Origin: Zonotrichia leucophrys gambelii
Lineage: Eukaryota; Chordata; Aves; Passeriformes; Passerellidae
NCBI RefSeq assembly: GCF_028769735.1
Contig: NC_088171.1
Span: 143,489,917 to 143,553,916, forward strand
DNA: 64,000 nt
Direction of reading: 5' to 3'
How positions within the stretch are numbered: position 1 is the first letter of the stretch; each line of letters opens with the position of its first letter. The notes beneath the pieces were generated by a model. It was not told the origin of the DNA and made no database searches. It worked only from the letters and a program-made list of their open reading frames with translations. Shown one piece after another: positions 1 to 10,295 of this stretch. Made by a program: the position numbers and the translations under genes.

Positions 1-1987
1 GCCACCTCTAACACCCTCACAGCTTCTGTAAGTTTGTGTTTTAACCATGCTGGGTGGAGGAAGCAACTGCACTAGGTTTTCCTGTTTTAAGCACATTTGA
101 AACCAGTTAATTTTAAAGCAAAGAAACCACAATTGTAAAACCAAAACCATGTTCAATTTGAGAACGACACTACTTACGGGTCAATTCCAAGAATGTTTTC
201 ACTTTGTGCTACCTGACTGGTGTATAACATTTGGTCAGTTATACTTAGGTTTCCAGAGAATAAGAATTGTCTGCTTTCTTTTATAACTGACAGCAAATTT
301 CAAATGAAAGGAAAAATAAATAACAGATCAAAAATTAAACACAATACGTCAGTAGTAGCTGAGCATTCATTGATAAAATCAAATGACTATCAGAACCTTT
401 TTTGTTCAATGCTATCTGTTTTACTTATTCTGGTTGATTTAAATTGCATTTACAAAAAGATGTCTGTTTCAAAGGAATTTCCATAAATGGTGACTTCCTG
501 CAATAATGAGTTTTAACACATCTCTGAAGCCCAGGGCCGTGCAAAATGTTGATTTTGGAGCTAAAACCAGGAAATGCTACTCTGATTTCTGTATTATGAC
601 CAACTTACCTGATTCAGAAAAAAACTGCTTAATGATTTGTCATCACAACTTCTTTTAATAGAATATCCCGTGTTCAATTACATTTCATGTTCAGTTCTGA
701 AATCCAAGAGAATGTTATCACAGGCAGCTGGTCTTAAAAACATTCCTCTGTCGTTAACTTCTGATTCTTATGTGTCGTCAGCAACAGTTTGTCACCCATT
801 CCATTTTGGCTACTGATACACATCAAGAACCAAATGAAAACAGAACAGTTGAGATACTGAGCAATCTTGAGTGGTGGCCAACACAGAAAGTAAAAAAGCT
901 CGGGGTTTTATTTTTTAAATGGACTCTTAAACTTCTTTGAATTCTTCAAATTCATATTAATTCACAGGAAGATGAAGAAATGCTACAGTATTATGACCAT
1001 GATAAGATTTTTTGTATTTCTGCTGAAACGGTTTATCTGCTCTTAGTTTTGCACATACACAAATTGTCATATCAACTAGGAATAGCAGGCTCACTTAAGA
1101 ATACCTTTTTTTGTGTGTGAATAAAATATATGCTGTGATTCAGGCTGGTAGGAATAAGGGGGTTGAAAGTTTTCTGTGAAAGACTGAAAGTAAAAGTGAA
1201 GACACTATGAGAAGGTCTATATATGGACAATATGATAAAATCTCTATACATGGTGCAATTGCTGCAGCAGAGTAATTTTTTTTCCTTTTTACAGATACCA
1301 TGGTCACACTAACACACAGAGGGAAGAGCTAATGTGTCTAAATATATTATTTTAACTAACTACTCACAAACACCATACAGGCCTCTGATGGACTCGCAAT
1401 ATCTGCAGTGCATGCATGACCTTTTTTAGCAACAGTAGTTGCATCTGGGCAACAAATTGTAGTGAGCACACGTTAAATCTGCCTTACAACCCTGGAAAAC
1501 CCAGGATGCATTCCATGTGTAAATATGCTGGTGGGAAAGGATTCCCTTGTACATGCAACAAGTGGGAACATGTAAGATGTTGATGAAGCCTTAAATTTGG
1601 GTGCTTACCATTATGTGACAGGGAGACTGATTCAAGAACTTAGCAACTGCAGAGAAATTATTCAATCTTGGGGCATGCATTCAGCAAAGACAGTGGAAGT
1701 CCTAACCTACTCCTCGATTTTTGCTGTTCGTACACCCATAGCAAGCCCATGCCCTGAAAAGTTGTAAATAATGTATGAAATTCTCCTGTACTATTATAGC
1801 CCCAAAAGAGCAGAAAATGCCCTAATAATTTCTTTATCACCCATCTGAGCAATAACAATGCAGCTCATGACTTACCACAATATGATGTTACATATTAACT
1901 TCTGTGCACCCTATGTAAATTAATTTTTTTGTAGTGCAAAAGCCCTGGCTCTTACATTTACTCCTGATATCAAGTTGTGCTTGATCA
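1..1987. other. Unique AT-rich DNA, no gene seen
   Basis: No open frame longer than 88 codons, no recognisable protein motif, no repeat family and no RNA-gene signature was seen. Short runs of A and T are frequent. The stretch ends where the CR1 element begins. Confidence 0.6.
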
Positions 1988-2390
1988 CCATAGAGTGACT
2001 TGGGAAGGGTCTTAGGATTATCTAGTTCCACCTCCTCTGCCATGAGCAGGGACAACTTCCATTAGATCTGATTTCTCAAAGCCCCATCCAGCCTGGCCTT
2101 GAGCACTTCCAGTGGTGGGGCATCCACAAGTTTTCTAGGCAACCTGTTCCTATATCAACCTCACACAAACGTACCTCTTTGTAATATTTAATTGAAACCT
2201 ACTCTCTTTCAGTTTGAAGCCACTCCCCCTTGTCCTATCACCACAAGCCCTTGTGAAAAGTCTCTCTCCATCTTTCCTGTAGGCTTCCTTCAGGTACTGG
2301 TAGGCCACAATTGGGTCACCCCAAAAGGCTTCTCATCTCCAGGCTGAGCAATCCCAATGCTCTCAGTCTTTCTTCATAGGAGGGGTGCTC
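1988..2390 (-). mobile_element. CR1 LINE 3' end, proximal part (interrupted by an LTR)
   Basis: This is the 3' untranslated end of a CR1 non-LTR retrotransposon lying on the minus strand. Seen on the plus strand: an entry resembling the reverse complement of the CR1 terminal repeat and its flanking text (about 1988-2030), then the typical landmarks of reversed CR1, including the 'gagcagggacaacttcc' segment, 'ccatccagcctggccttgag', 'ggcaacctgttcc' and 'cttgtcctatcaccaca'. It covers only the last 0.4 kb of a full element, as is usual for 5'-truncated CR1. The copy does not end at 2390: it is split by the LTR at 2391-2777 and resumes at 2778. It carries no coding capacity. The CR1 assignment is firm; the subfamily is not resolved. 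Confidence 0.9.
2385..2390. repeat. Left target-site duplication of solo LTR 1 (GTGCTC)
   Basis: The hexamer GTGCTC stands directly before the LTR and is repeated directly after it at 2778-2783. Reading across the two copies once restores a continuous CR1 text, as expected for a genuine integration footprint. Confidence 0.88.
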
Positions 2391-2777
2391 TGTTGCCGGG
2401 CTTGCAAGGGTTCCTCAGGGGTGAAGAGATAGACAAGAATCTTGACTCCATGATCAGAAGGCTGGATTTATTGTTTTATAATATAAGTTACGTTAAGACT
2501 ATACTAAAAGGAATAGAGAGAAAAGTTCAGAAGCTGCTAAGCTAAGAATAGAACAGCAATCAATCAGCAAAGGAGCTCTCTCTGATTCTGTCCCAGAGAA
2601 ATCTTGTCTTTGATTGGCCCTTAATTGTACACAAGCAATATGGACCAATCACAGGTGCACCAGTTGCATTCCGCAGCAGCAGATAACCAGTGTTTACATT
2701 CTTTCTCTGGGGCCTCAGCTCCCCAGAAGAAGGAAAAATCCTAAAGAAAGGATTTTTCACAAAAGATGTCTGTGACA
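2391..2777 (-). mobile_element. Solo LTR of an endogenous retrovirus, inserted in CR1
   Basis: A 387-bp long terminal repeat of an avian endogenous retrovirus, with no internal viral genes. Seen: it begins TGTTGCC and ends GTGACA, so it has the canonical TG...CA ends, and it is bordered by identical 6-bp duplications (GTGCTC). Its sense strand is inferred to be minus: an AATAAA polyadenylation signal reads on the minus strand (plus-strand TTTATT at 2467-2472), leaving about 75 bp of U5. The sense start resembles a remembered, widespread passerine ERV LTR. Six-bp duplications are typical of class II (ERVK-like) and alpharetroviral integrases, so class II is the likely origin. It probably arose by LTR-LTR recombination deleting the provirus. 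Exact family not determined. Confidence 0.85.
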
Positions 2778-2783
2778 GTGCTC
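2778..2783. repeat. Right target-site duplication of solo LTR 1 (GTGCTC)
   Basis: Second copy of GTGCTC, identical to 2385-2390. It fixes the right edge of the LTR at 2777. Confidence 0.88.
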
Positions 2784-2801
2784 CATCCCCCTAATCATCT
2801 T
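2784..2801 (-). mobile_element. CR1 LINE fragment, distal part beyond the LTR
   Basis: The text 'catccccctaatcatctt' continues the minus-strand CR1 exactly where the copy at 1988-2390 was cut. In CR1 the phrase 'gtgctcca...tgatcatctt' is contiguous. The similarity fades right after, so this is where the copy was 5'-truncated or has decayed. Confidence 0.75.
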
Positions 2802-3167
2802 GAAAAGGCAGAGCCACCTACTGTGCAGTTTGTAGACAAAATATGTCACTGTTATATTCCTGGACTATGATTTTTCATGTGTGATTTGTATTCTTCCAAG
2901 TACTAACAAATTTTTGGGAACTGAGACTTTATTCACTTTTTTCCTCTAGTGATTGATCCTTTGAGAGCCAGAAAGTTTAAGGACCTCAATTAATCCTAGC
3001 AAAGAGAAGAATTGGGAACAGGACCTTCCCCCCCAGATTAGGGGGGTGGTTATTCTATCACAGTGCTAGTAGAAACTCTTTAAAGTGTTATATTCTTATT
3101 ACTATAGCATAAAACTTGAAAAAAACTGTTCTCCTTACACAGAAAGCTGGTAAAATATTTGGGTGAG
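2802..3167. other. Unique DNA, no gene seen
   Basis: Nothing recognisable apart from a small C7-AGATTA-G6 inverted repeat at 3028-3046. Confidence 0.5.
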
Positions 3168-3241
3168 TTTTTTGTTTGTTTCTTTGTTTGTTTTTGTTTT
3201 TGTGTGTGGGGTTTGTTTGTTTGTTTTTGTTTCTTTTTTTT
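3168..3241. repeat. (GTTT)n-rich low-complexity tract
   Basis: About 74 bp made almost only of T and G in TTTG/TTTTG units with a short GTGTGTGGGG interruption, ending in a T run. It creates spurious K/N/T-rich open frames on the minus strand. Similar A/C-rich tracts in the opposite orientation occur at 19394-19440 and 23528-23575. Confidence 0.8.
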
Positions 3242-4189
3242 CTAAATAATGTAGCACATAAAAAGCTTAAATAAGCACAATAAACTTCCATACTTTCTTT
3301 TCAGGTAGATTTCTTCAGTGGGCTCATGGCATCACCCAAACCCACTAAACACAGGTACAGAATGGGTGTGGAAGTGGAAAAACCCACATGTATGGTGGTG
3401 TATATATTTGTGTATATATATTGCAGGTATTTGGTGAGTTTCTGGTCAGTTTGAGGAGAAACCAAGCACAAGGTTCCACCAGTGACTAGGAGGCTCTTGA
3501 AAACAGGACACCATGGTATGATGTATTTCCCAACCTCAGCTCAGTCCTTGACCAGTTGGATTCCATGGTACACTTCCAGCTGGCTAACAAGCACAAGAGA
3601 GGTGGTGGTGGTGCTGTGTAAATGCATTAATTCCTAATTCTGGTGGGAGCAGAAGGTAAGAGTCAACTCAGTCCCTCTGAGGCTTGACAACTGCTGCAGG
3701 TAGCCTGGGACAGGAAAAGACAGAGGCAGTTGCTTGGCAGGACAAATGAACTGATCAGCATTGATTTCCCTCTGCTGCTTTTAAAGAAAATGTTTCAGAT
3801 TTTGTGCAAAGGCTCCCACAGCAGCCAGAGCAATCTCTCTCTGTACACACCACACACACACACATGTGTGCAGGGAGCTATATAGGAAATACAGCCTGAG
3901 ACACTATTTTTGTCTGTGAAAGGAAGTGTTTGAATTGGAAGAAGATTCTTCCAAGGAGAAAACATCAGGGACACATTTATACATAGAAGTAGGAATTTCT
4001 CTCTGAACTTCATATAGGAACGAGTCTGAGAGGCAGATTTTATAAACAGACCCTTCTGGATCTCTGAAGAGAGGATTTGAAAAGTCAAACACATCCAAGA
4101 CATGCCTATAAAAGTAAAAATTACACTGCCCAGAGCCTTTTAAGCCACAGACTTATTTCAAACAACAGAATTCTATAGCTCTTAGTCTT

Positions 4190-4191
<2 letters not shown>
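3242..4191. other. Unique DNA with a short (AC)n run, no gene seen
   Basis: No gene or dispersed repeat recognised. A short imperfect AC run is present at 3845-3870. Two overlapping minus-strand open frames around 3795-4103 have no recognisable domain. Confidence 0.5.

Positions 4192-4228
<37 letters not shown>
4192..4228. repeat. (TC)n microsatellite
   Basis: A perfect 37-bp TC dinucleotide run, 18.5 units, followed directly by GTGT. Perfection suggests it is length-polymorphic. A purine/pyrimidine mirror tract of this kind can adopt triplex (H-DNA) structures. Confidence 0.95.
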
Positions 4229-4233
<5 letters not shown>

Positions 4234-5253
4234 GACGTATATTGGCAAAACTAACCCCTGAGTAAAGATGCTGTTAGTTCAGAGATTTTATCCATTACAG
4301 CTGTAAGACCCATGGCTGAAACTTGTTGATCCTTTCTGCTGAGCAATAAGACAGGCAAGTCAGATGCCCAGAGACAAAAAATCTTCCCCTCGTTTAGCTA
4401 AAAGAATGAACTGATTTGGCCAGGAATTATTTGCCTGTCATTTAAGAAACAGTTTGGGTAACTATTCTTCTATTATCAGAGTAAATTGAATTAATTAATC
4501 TGAAAATGAAACAATTCCTCTGAAAGTTAAAAGATTTATATCCAGAATGAGCAGTTTTTGTAATCTGCATTGTATAGACACTATGAAAGACAAAGGATGC
4601 TGGAAGAGTCTGCCTAAAATGAGAGCAGGAAACCTCAGGACTCATGAGTTATTCCCAGTCACTTTCAGAAAGGTTTATTTTCACAGTTCCTTCTACACAA
4701 ACTGCTTTGCTCTTCTAGCACAGTGAGAACTAGAGATGTCTGCAGGCAAACACAGTCAGCATTGGAGATTTGTCCCCCTGCAACTGCTGAATCAGATCCC
4801 TTTAACTAGTCAGCCTTGAAACTTTTAGTGCACATTACATTTTTATTCTGCAAGGCACCTGGAGAGTCTGCCCATGAGTGGTAGGCTGCTGTGTCCTTAC
4901 AGCTTCAGCAGTTCAAAGGGGGAGTTGTGAGCCAACCAAACACCATGTTTGCAGTTCTTCAGGAGGAACAAAACCACTTTACTTTTTCTTCCTCACTACC
5001 GGTCTTTCAAAGAAAAGCAACATTTGCAAGTGTTCCAACAGTTTCATTAACTGCTGCCTCTCCTCTATAGACAGCAAGGGTTAAGGATGCATGGCCACGG
5101 CCACTTGTCAATTTTGGCATGCTGGAGCCAACAGCTGGTGGAGGCAGTTAATTAGTCCTTTGCCCTGCTCAAAGTTCAGCCTTGATTGGCAGGGAAAAGC
5201 AGGCTGCACCAGCCTGCTTCCCTCTTTCAATTAACAAAGGCCTGTGCCATCAG
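4229..5253. other. Unique DNA, no gene seen
   Basis: AT-rich, no repeat family or coding sequence recognised. GC content rises slightly towards the motif cluster that follows. Confidence 0.5.
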
Positions 5254-5330
5254 ATTACCTTGGCAACACGCCATGGCATCCCCGCCTGAGCTTTGCCATG
5301 GCAACAGGAAAGCTAACCTTGCCAAGGCAG
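5254..5330. promoter_or_regulatory. Cluster of RFX X-box-like and NFI-like motifs
   Basis: Three inverted-repeat motifs lie within 77 bp. ATTACCTTGGCAAC (5254-5267) fits the RFX X-box (GTNRCC-N-RGYAAC) except for its first base. TTGCCATGGCAA (5293-5304) is a perfect 12-bp palindrome matching the core of the X-box. CCTTGCCAAGG (5319-5329) is a further near-palindrome. TTGGC-N5-GCCAT (5260-5274) is also one base from the NFI consensus TTGGC-N5-GCCAA. RFX and NFI factors bind such sites as dimers in distal enhancers and ciliary-gene promoters. Function is inferred from motifs only; no promoter or gene is visible beside them. Confidence 0.35.
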
Positions 5331-6377
5331 CATCTGGTCTATGGGTGGCAGATTACCTGCCAAACAGATTTACTAGCTGCAAAGTGCTGCTGACTGCCCT
5401 GAGAAAAGGAAGGAAGCAGGAAAATCTTGTGACAAAAAGATGATTATCCATTTTAATTTTCCTTTCCAAACAAAGGTTTACAGAGGTCCAATTGCTGATG
5501 TGTGGGTAAGGGATGTCTTTATTCTTTCTGGGCATGAAAACCATTAAATAAATTGGGCTTTATCTTAGCCACAAGGTCTTCTGGGCAATACAGAAGCAGA
5601 ACTCTTTGTTGAGGACTAATGTCTATTATGCAGTAACCAGGCTGGTCTTGACAGAGCACTGCTGGTTTTTCATTTTGTTTTATCACATCCAGTTCGTTGT
5701 GTTGACACCAGAGATACCAAATAATTGTAGGTCCAAGTGCTCATAAACTAAATGGAAACTCAGCTCTGAATGTCAGAATCACATCAAGTTCCAGTGGCCT
5801 GTAAACTCAAGGACAGCTGGCACTGGATTTGTAAGCAGTGTGAGACTTTTCCAATGGACTATCTAAACTCAGTAGAGTTTGAAGGTTCTGGATTCATAGA
5901 GGGCAGGGCAACAGACTGTAGGCAGTGCAGGACTGGCTCTCTCTCTATCAAATGACTCTTGAAAGACTGTCATGTTACAAAGGAAAGCCAGAAAACCAGT
6001 GGGCAAATCCCAGCCATTCCTCTGTTTTGGGAGACAATTCCTGACTCTAACCCAGTCAGTCCATTAACACCAAGCTGCTGTGAAAAAAACACACTAATTA
6101 GACTCTCAAGTGGTACATGAATGGAAATTTGGAAATATGGAAATACAATATGACTGCCACTATGCAGCAAGGAGTGAAAGAACAAAGTTTTTTTCCCAGT
6201 CCCTCCTTGGTCATTGGCCCACATCTGACATTTCTGTGAAGCAACAAATGTGATTGAGCAAAATAATTTCTGTCCTCTTTCAGCTCTTCTTACAAACCTA
6301 AGCATCTTCTCATAAACTTACTCACTCCAGGATGTCCCTATCCCAGTTACTGCCTCTGTGAAATTTAAACACTGGAC
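5331..6377. other. Unique DNA, no gene seen
   Basis: No repeat or gene recognised. A 111-codon open frame on the minus strand (5970-6305) has no recognisable domain. Confidence 0.5.
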
Positions 6378-6525
6378 CCTGAGATTAGTTTAGCTGGGCA
6401 GAGCGTGGTGCTAATCATGCCAAGGTTGTGGCTTGTGGGTTCAATCCCTGTCTGGGTCATTCACTTAGGAGTGAATGGATTCGATGTTCCTTCAGTGTCC
6501 ATTTAGCTCAGGATATCCTGTGAAG
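6378..6525 (+). mobile_element. tRNA-Ile-derived SINE (TguSINE1-like)
   Basis: A short retroposon about 148 bp long. Its 5' half is a decayed tRNA-Ile: a box A-like segment (TAGCTGGGCAG, 6391-6401), an anticodon-arm segment GTGGTGCTAATCATGCCA that keeps the AAT of tRNA-Ile, and a perfect box B, GGTTCAATCCC (6438-6448). Its 3' half ends in a CR1-like tail (CTCAGGATATCCTGTGAA, about 6507-6524), which would let CR1 reverse transcriptase mobilise it. This layout matches the passerine TguSINE1 family. The segment before box B carries an extra 7 bp (TTGTGG repeated with one C between), so this copy departs from the tRNA fold. No poly(A) tail is expected for CR1-mobilised SINEs and none is seen. Confidence 0.8.
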
Positions 6526-9500
6526 GAAGAAGTGCAAAGAGTGATGGTAGCTGCAAATGGAGCAAGCAGAGAGTGAACTTGCTGCAGCAGGGGGAAAGTT
6601 TTCTTCAGATTGGAAGGGGAGGGTGGTCACCAGTGCTTCACACACTCACCAAAAAACACCAAAGCATTCTTTTAGTTGTCAGGGGTCTAGATTCTTCTTC
6701 TTTAGGTGTGAGTTTCTAAGACATAAGGGATAAGGTTGGGAGAGCATGCATGCACATGTCTCTCAGTGTTACACAGAACTATGTGTGCTGGGAGAGAAAA
6801 ATCAATACCTAGATGTGGACAAAATAAATTGGACAGCTAGGACATGTTTGAAAGGCTCTTGGCAGAAAGATAGCCTCACAGATCAGAATACAAATAACTC
6901 GAAAGTTCATAATTTAGTATTTTTGTATGAAAGTAATGGACAGCACCACTCTTCACAGAGAGGTGAAGATTCTGAGAACTGAGTGACCTCCTCAGAAGTT
7001 TCACCAGAGTGCTCTCTTTCAGCTCTCTAGGCTGTGCTCTCTTTCAGCTCTGTGTACTATTAATTTTATTCTCTTCCATCCATGCTGGTTCTCCTGTTCC
7101 TAATGCAAACATTATTTCAGTATAGATCAGAGACAAGCCAAATCCTGCAGTTCCTTTGTAGATGACACAAGGAGAGGCTCCATATTGACTTGCTGCTGCA
7201 CCAGCTGAGGCAAACATTGATGTTGAGATCGTGTGAGAGATCAGGCTGGGGTTGGGGAGGACTAGCAAAGGGAAACAGAGGGGCTTCAATGTCCCTTTGA
7301 GGGATCAGTGGCTCCACAACCTGAGGGAACAGCAGTATGCATCAAGAATAGGAAAATACAGCCCCCCAAGGAGAGCTGGGCCTCCTAGGGTGGAGTGTGG
7401 GGTTTCCACGAGTCCTTCTCACTGCACACTTTGGGATATGCTGAGGGATGATGTGGCCTCCTTGATGACCCCAGACCCCAGAGAGCCTCTGGCACGGCCA
7501 GCCAGACCACTGACATTGTGATTGTGTCTCTAAGTGAACATTCTCCCCTCAGTCAGGGACATTTTTCACCTTTAATTGTATCAGCTGCTCCCAAATAGAA
7601 GTGAGCTGACTGTGGCTTGTACATGAAGTTACAAGCTTGGCAGAGGTTTCATCCTTCCCTTCACCACCCTGATATATCCCTCAACCTGATGTCTTGAGTT
7701 TTCCCTGCTAAGATGAAGAAAGTAAAGAATTCTTCCAAAGAAAGGTTCCTGTCATTTTATATCTTACTTGGCAAAAATCAGGAAACAGCCACACTGATGA
7801 AAAACCTTTTGTTTCCAGCCTCTGGGATGTTCCTTACTCCTTTCCAGACCCCAGACTTTACCATGTCAGTGTTTCTGTAGGCAAAAGGCATCTGAGCATG
7901 TAATTTCTTTCCTCTCTTCAGCAGTGGTCAAAAAGAAACTCAGTAAAGGAAAAAAAAAAGCAATAATTTCCCCCCTGTCTTTTAGCTAATGGGTGTTACA
8001 CTACAAACTGGTGGTTGTAAAGTTATAAAACACCTTGAGGGTGCTGAGCAGACCCACTGAAATTTTTTACCTTTGCTCAAAGTGTTATTGATCCCAGAAA
8101 TTGTGGGTGCCCTATGCAAGGTGGGATGCCTGGGAAGCAAGGTGGGAAGTGCCTACACCCAAACACAACACACTGGTCCTTATTTTGGAAAGAAAATTAT
8201 AATGGTAGTGGTTAAATCAGAACTGAGTTCTTTCTGGATCACTCAGATTCAGGCACTCAGGAGCAGGGGCTAATCCATAACTTGTTGTGGTCTTTAAGAG
8301 AAGAGCTCTATTCATTTCTGTAGCTCTGGGCTTGTGCCCTGAGAGTCAAATTCCACCACATGCATAAGTTCTGTAAAACACTAATCAATAAGTCATCATG
8401 TGAACTCTTAGTTCAGTGTCGGGTTGTAAAAATTACACAGGTTGCAAAAATAAAAATTACAAAGATAGTTTTGTGTCTTGCAGATATGTGTGTTGTTTCC
8501 TTGCAAGATGGAGAGACTCTTGGTTTAGCCCTAATATGATAGCTTTGCTATGAAAGAGGAAGAGAGAAAGGAACTACAACTGCATATCTGTATTTTGCTT
8601 GCTTCTCTGTGGGACCTACTTGTACCCATAGCAATTTTGAGACAAAATAAGAGAAGGAAGCACACTCTCTGTCATTTCTCTGTGATCAGAAGAATTGTGT
8701 ATTGAATATGTGTTTCCGAGGAGTGGAACTCATCTGAAAATGTCACCTCATATATACTGCTGGGCCACCCTAAGAAATCCTAATAAATCCTTCTGGCTTA
8801 ATTGCTAAGCTCTCTGGGGTGTGGAGGTGTGGACAAAAGCAGCATGCTAAGTGGTCTTCAGGATGTCAGCAAGTCTAAGAAGTTGAAACCAAGTATTTGT
8901 TATCACAGAAGCATTTTTATTGGAGGCTTGAATGTGTTATACTTTATAAGAAAGGCTTTACTGGAATACTGGAATTATTTCATTATTTATGGGGTTGAAG
9001 AATCACCACACTGGAGTCAGCAGGAAGTCACAAGAGAAATTTTTTACTAACATAGGAAATGTTTTCATATGTGGAATTGAACCTTTCATACAGCCTGAGA
9101 CAACTATTATTCTTCAAATGGTGTTACTGCGTCTTATGTGTTTGAAAGAATTTGATGATCAAGCCATTTCCCCATGCTGAAAACTGAGTCAGCAACCCAA
9201 AGGGTTGTCTCATGTTAGGATCTCAGATTAAGTAATTCTCTTTTATAATGCAGGTGGTTTTTTGCAAGAGGATATCCTGGACACCATCCCCACTGCTGAC
9301 AAAGTTTAATTCAGAAGTAGGTCAAATCCAGATGGTGAGTCAGGAAATGCTAATGTGTTTTAATTATTAGGCTATTTTTAAAAGGTTCAGCATGTTATTT
9401 AGCCAGGAAGTGAAGTGGAGCAGAAAGTAAAATCCAGGCTAGATGATTCCTTCTTCTTAAGATAGGGAGATGAGTTATGCATCATTGACACTATTAATGA

Positions 9501-10040
9501 AAAATAAATTGTGACCATTCTAGGTCTAAAAGCGGAGTCTGAACACAGAGCATCTACCCCAGAAAGCAGCACTTGTTTACTTATGTCATGTTTCCTGAAT
9601 CGCAACAAGTAACAGAAATTTTCAGTCAGTCCTTCAGTTATGGGTTCTATGTCCTCCTTCCTCCCATTATTAGGACACTGAAAATAGCAGTTATTTTAAC
9701 CTTCAGGGAGTCCTTGGGAATATTTTCCTTCTGACTGAGACTGTATGAGTAGAAAAACTTGAATTTTTCAGGGCATTTACTCATTTCTGGTAATAGGTAA
9801 AATGATGTAAATGAGCATCAGGTACCCTTACCTCAGAGCTCTCTTGTGTATTACAAGCTCTAAACAAAATCATCCTGAGGCTGAGATTAGGCAGCAATTC
9901 CTTTAGTGATTGATGCTGAGATATTTTGCACAAAAATATGTAGATGGATTTGAAAGTCTGGAGCAACAGACCTAGATTTACTGGGTATCAACTGCAACTC
10001 CTGATTATGGTTTATTTCTATCTAGTGTATTTTTATCTAG
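6526..10040. other. Unique DNA, no gene seen
   Basis: Contains a partial 18-bp direct duplication (7009-7026 and 7034-7051) and several open frames under 90 codons without recognisable domains. The segment 7240-7520 is somewhat GC-richer than its surroundings but matches no repeat or gene I know. Confidence 0.5.
7009..7051. repeat. 18-bp direct duplication with 25-bp period
   Basis: The 18-mer GTGCTCTCTTTCAGCTCT occurs at 7009-7026 and again, identical, at 7034-7051. The identity suggests a fairly recent slippage or microhomology duplication. Confidence 0.85.
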
Positions 10041-10172
10041 GGTCTGGTTCTAGGCTCTGCTATGTTTATCTTGAGTGTGATCTTGAGCAAATCATCTCCA
10101 TTCTCTGCCCATGATGTGTAGCATAAAGAAAAAAATACCCTATGCCTCACAGCTCTCTTTTAATGTTTATAT
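10041..10172 (+). mobile_element. Ancient MIR-like SINE remnant
   Basis: Landmarks of the mammalian-wide interspersed repeat (a tRNA-derived CORE-SINE also present at low copy in birds) appear in the right order: 'ggttctaggctctgctatg', 'gtgtgatcttgagcaaatca', 'ctctgccc', then an A-rich spacer and 'tatgcctcacag'. All positions are heavily diverged, as expected for an element over 100 million years old. No box A is readable. Assignment rests on remembered consensus and should be tested with RepeatMasker. Confidence 0.55.
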
Positions 10173-10263
10173 GTGTAGCATCTGGCTGTAGAATTCTACT
10201 CCTGTTTGATACTCCTCAGTGCTACTATAAAAATAGGAATATTTATTTTCTGAAAATAAAAAC

Positions 10264-10295
10264 AAAATAAAATAAAATAAAATAAAATAAAATAA
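10264..10295. repeat. (AAAAT)n microsatellite
   Basis: Six and a half perfect AAAAT units, preceded by an imperfect A/T-rich lead-in from about 10240. Confidence 0.92.

Noticed and set aside
6391..6448. Functional tRNA-Ile gene
   Set aside because: Box B is perfect but box A is imperfect, there is a 7-bp insertion before box B, and a CR1-like tail follows. It is a SINE, not a tRNA gene.
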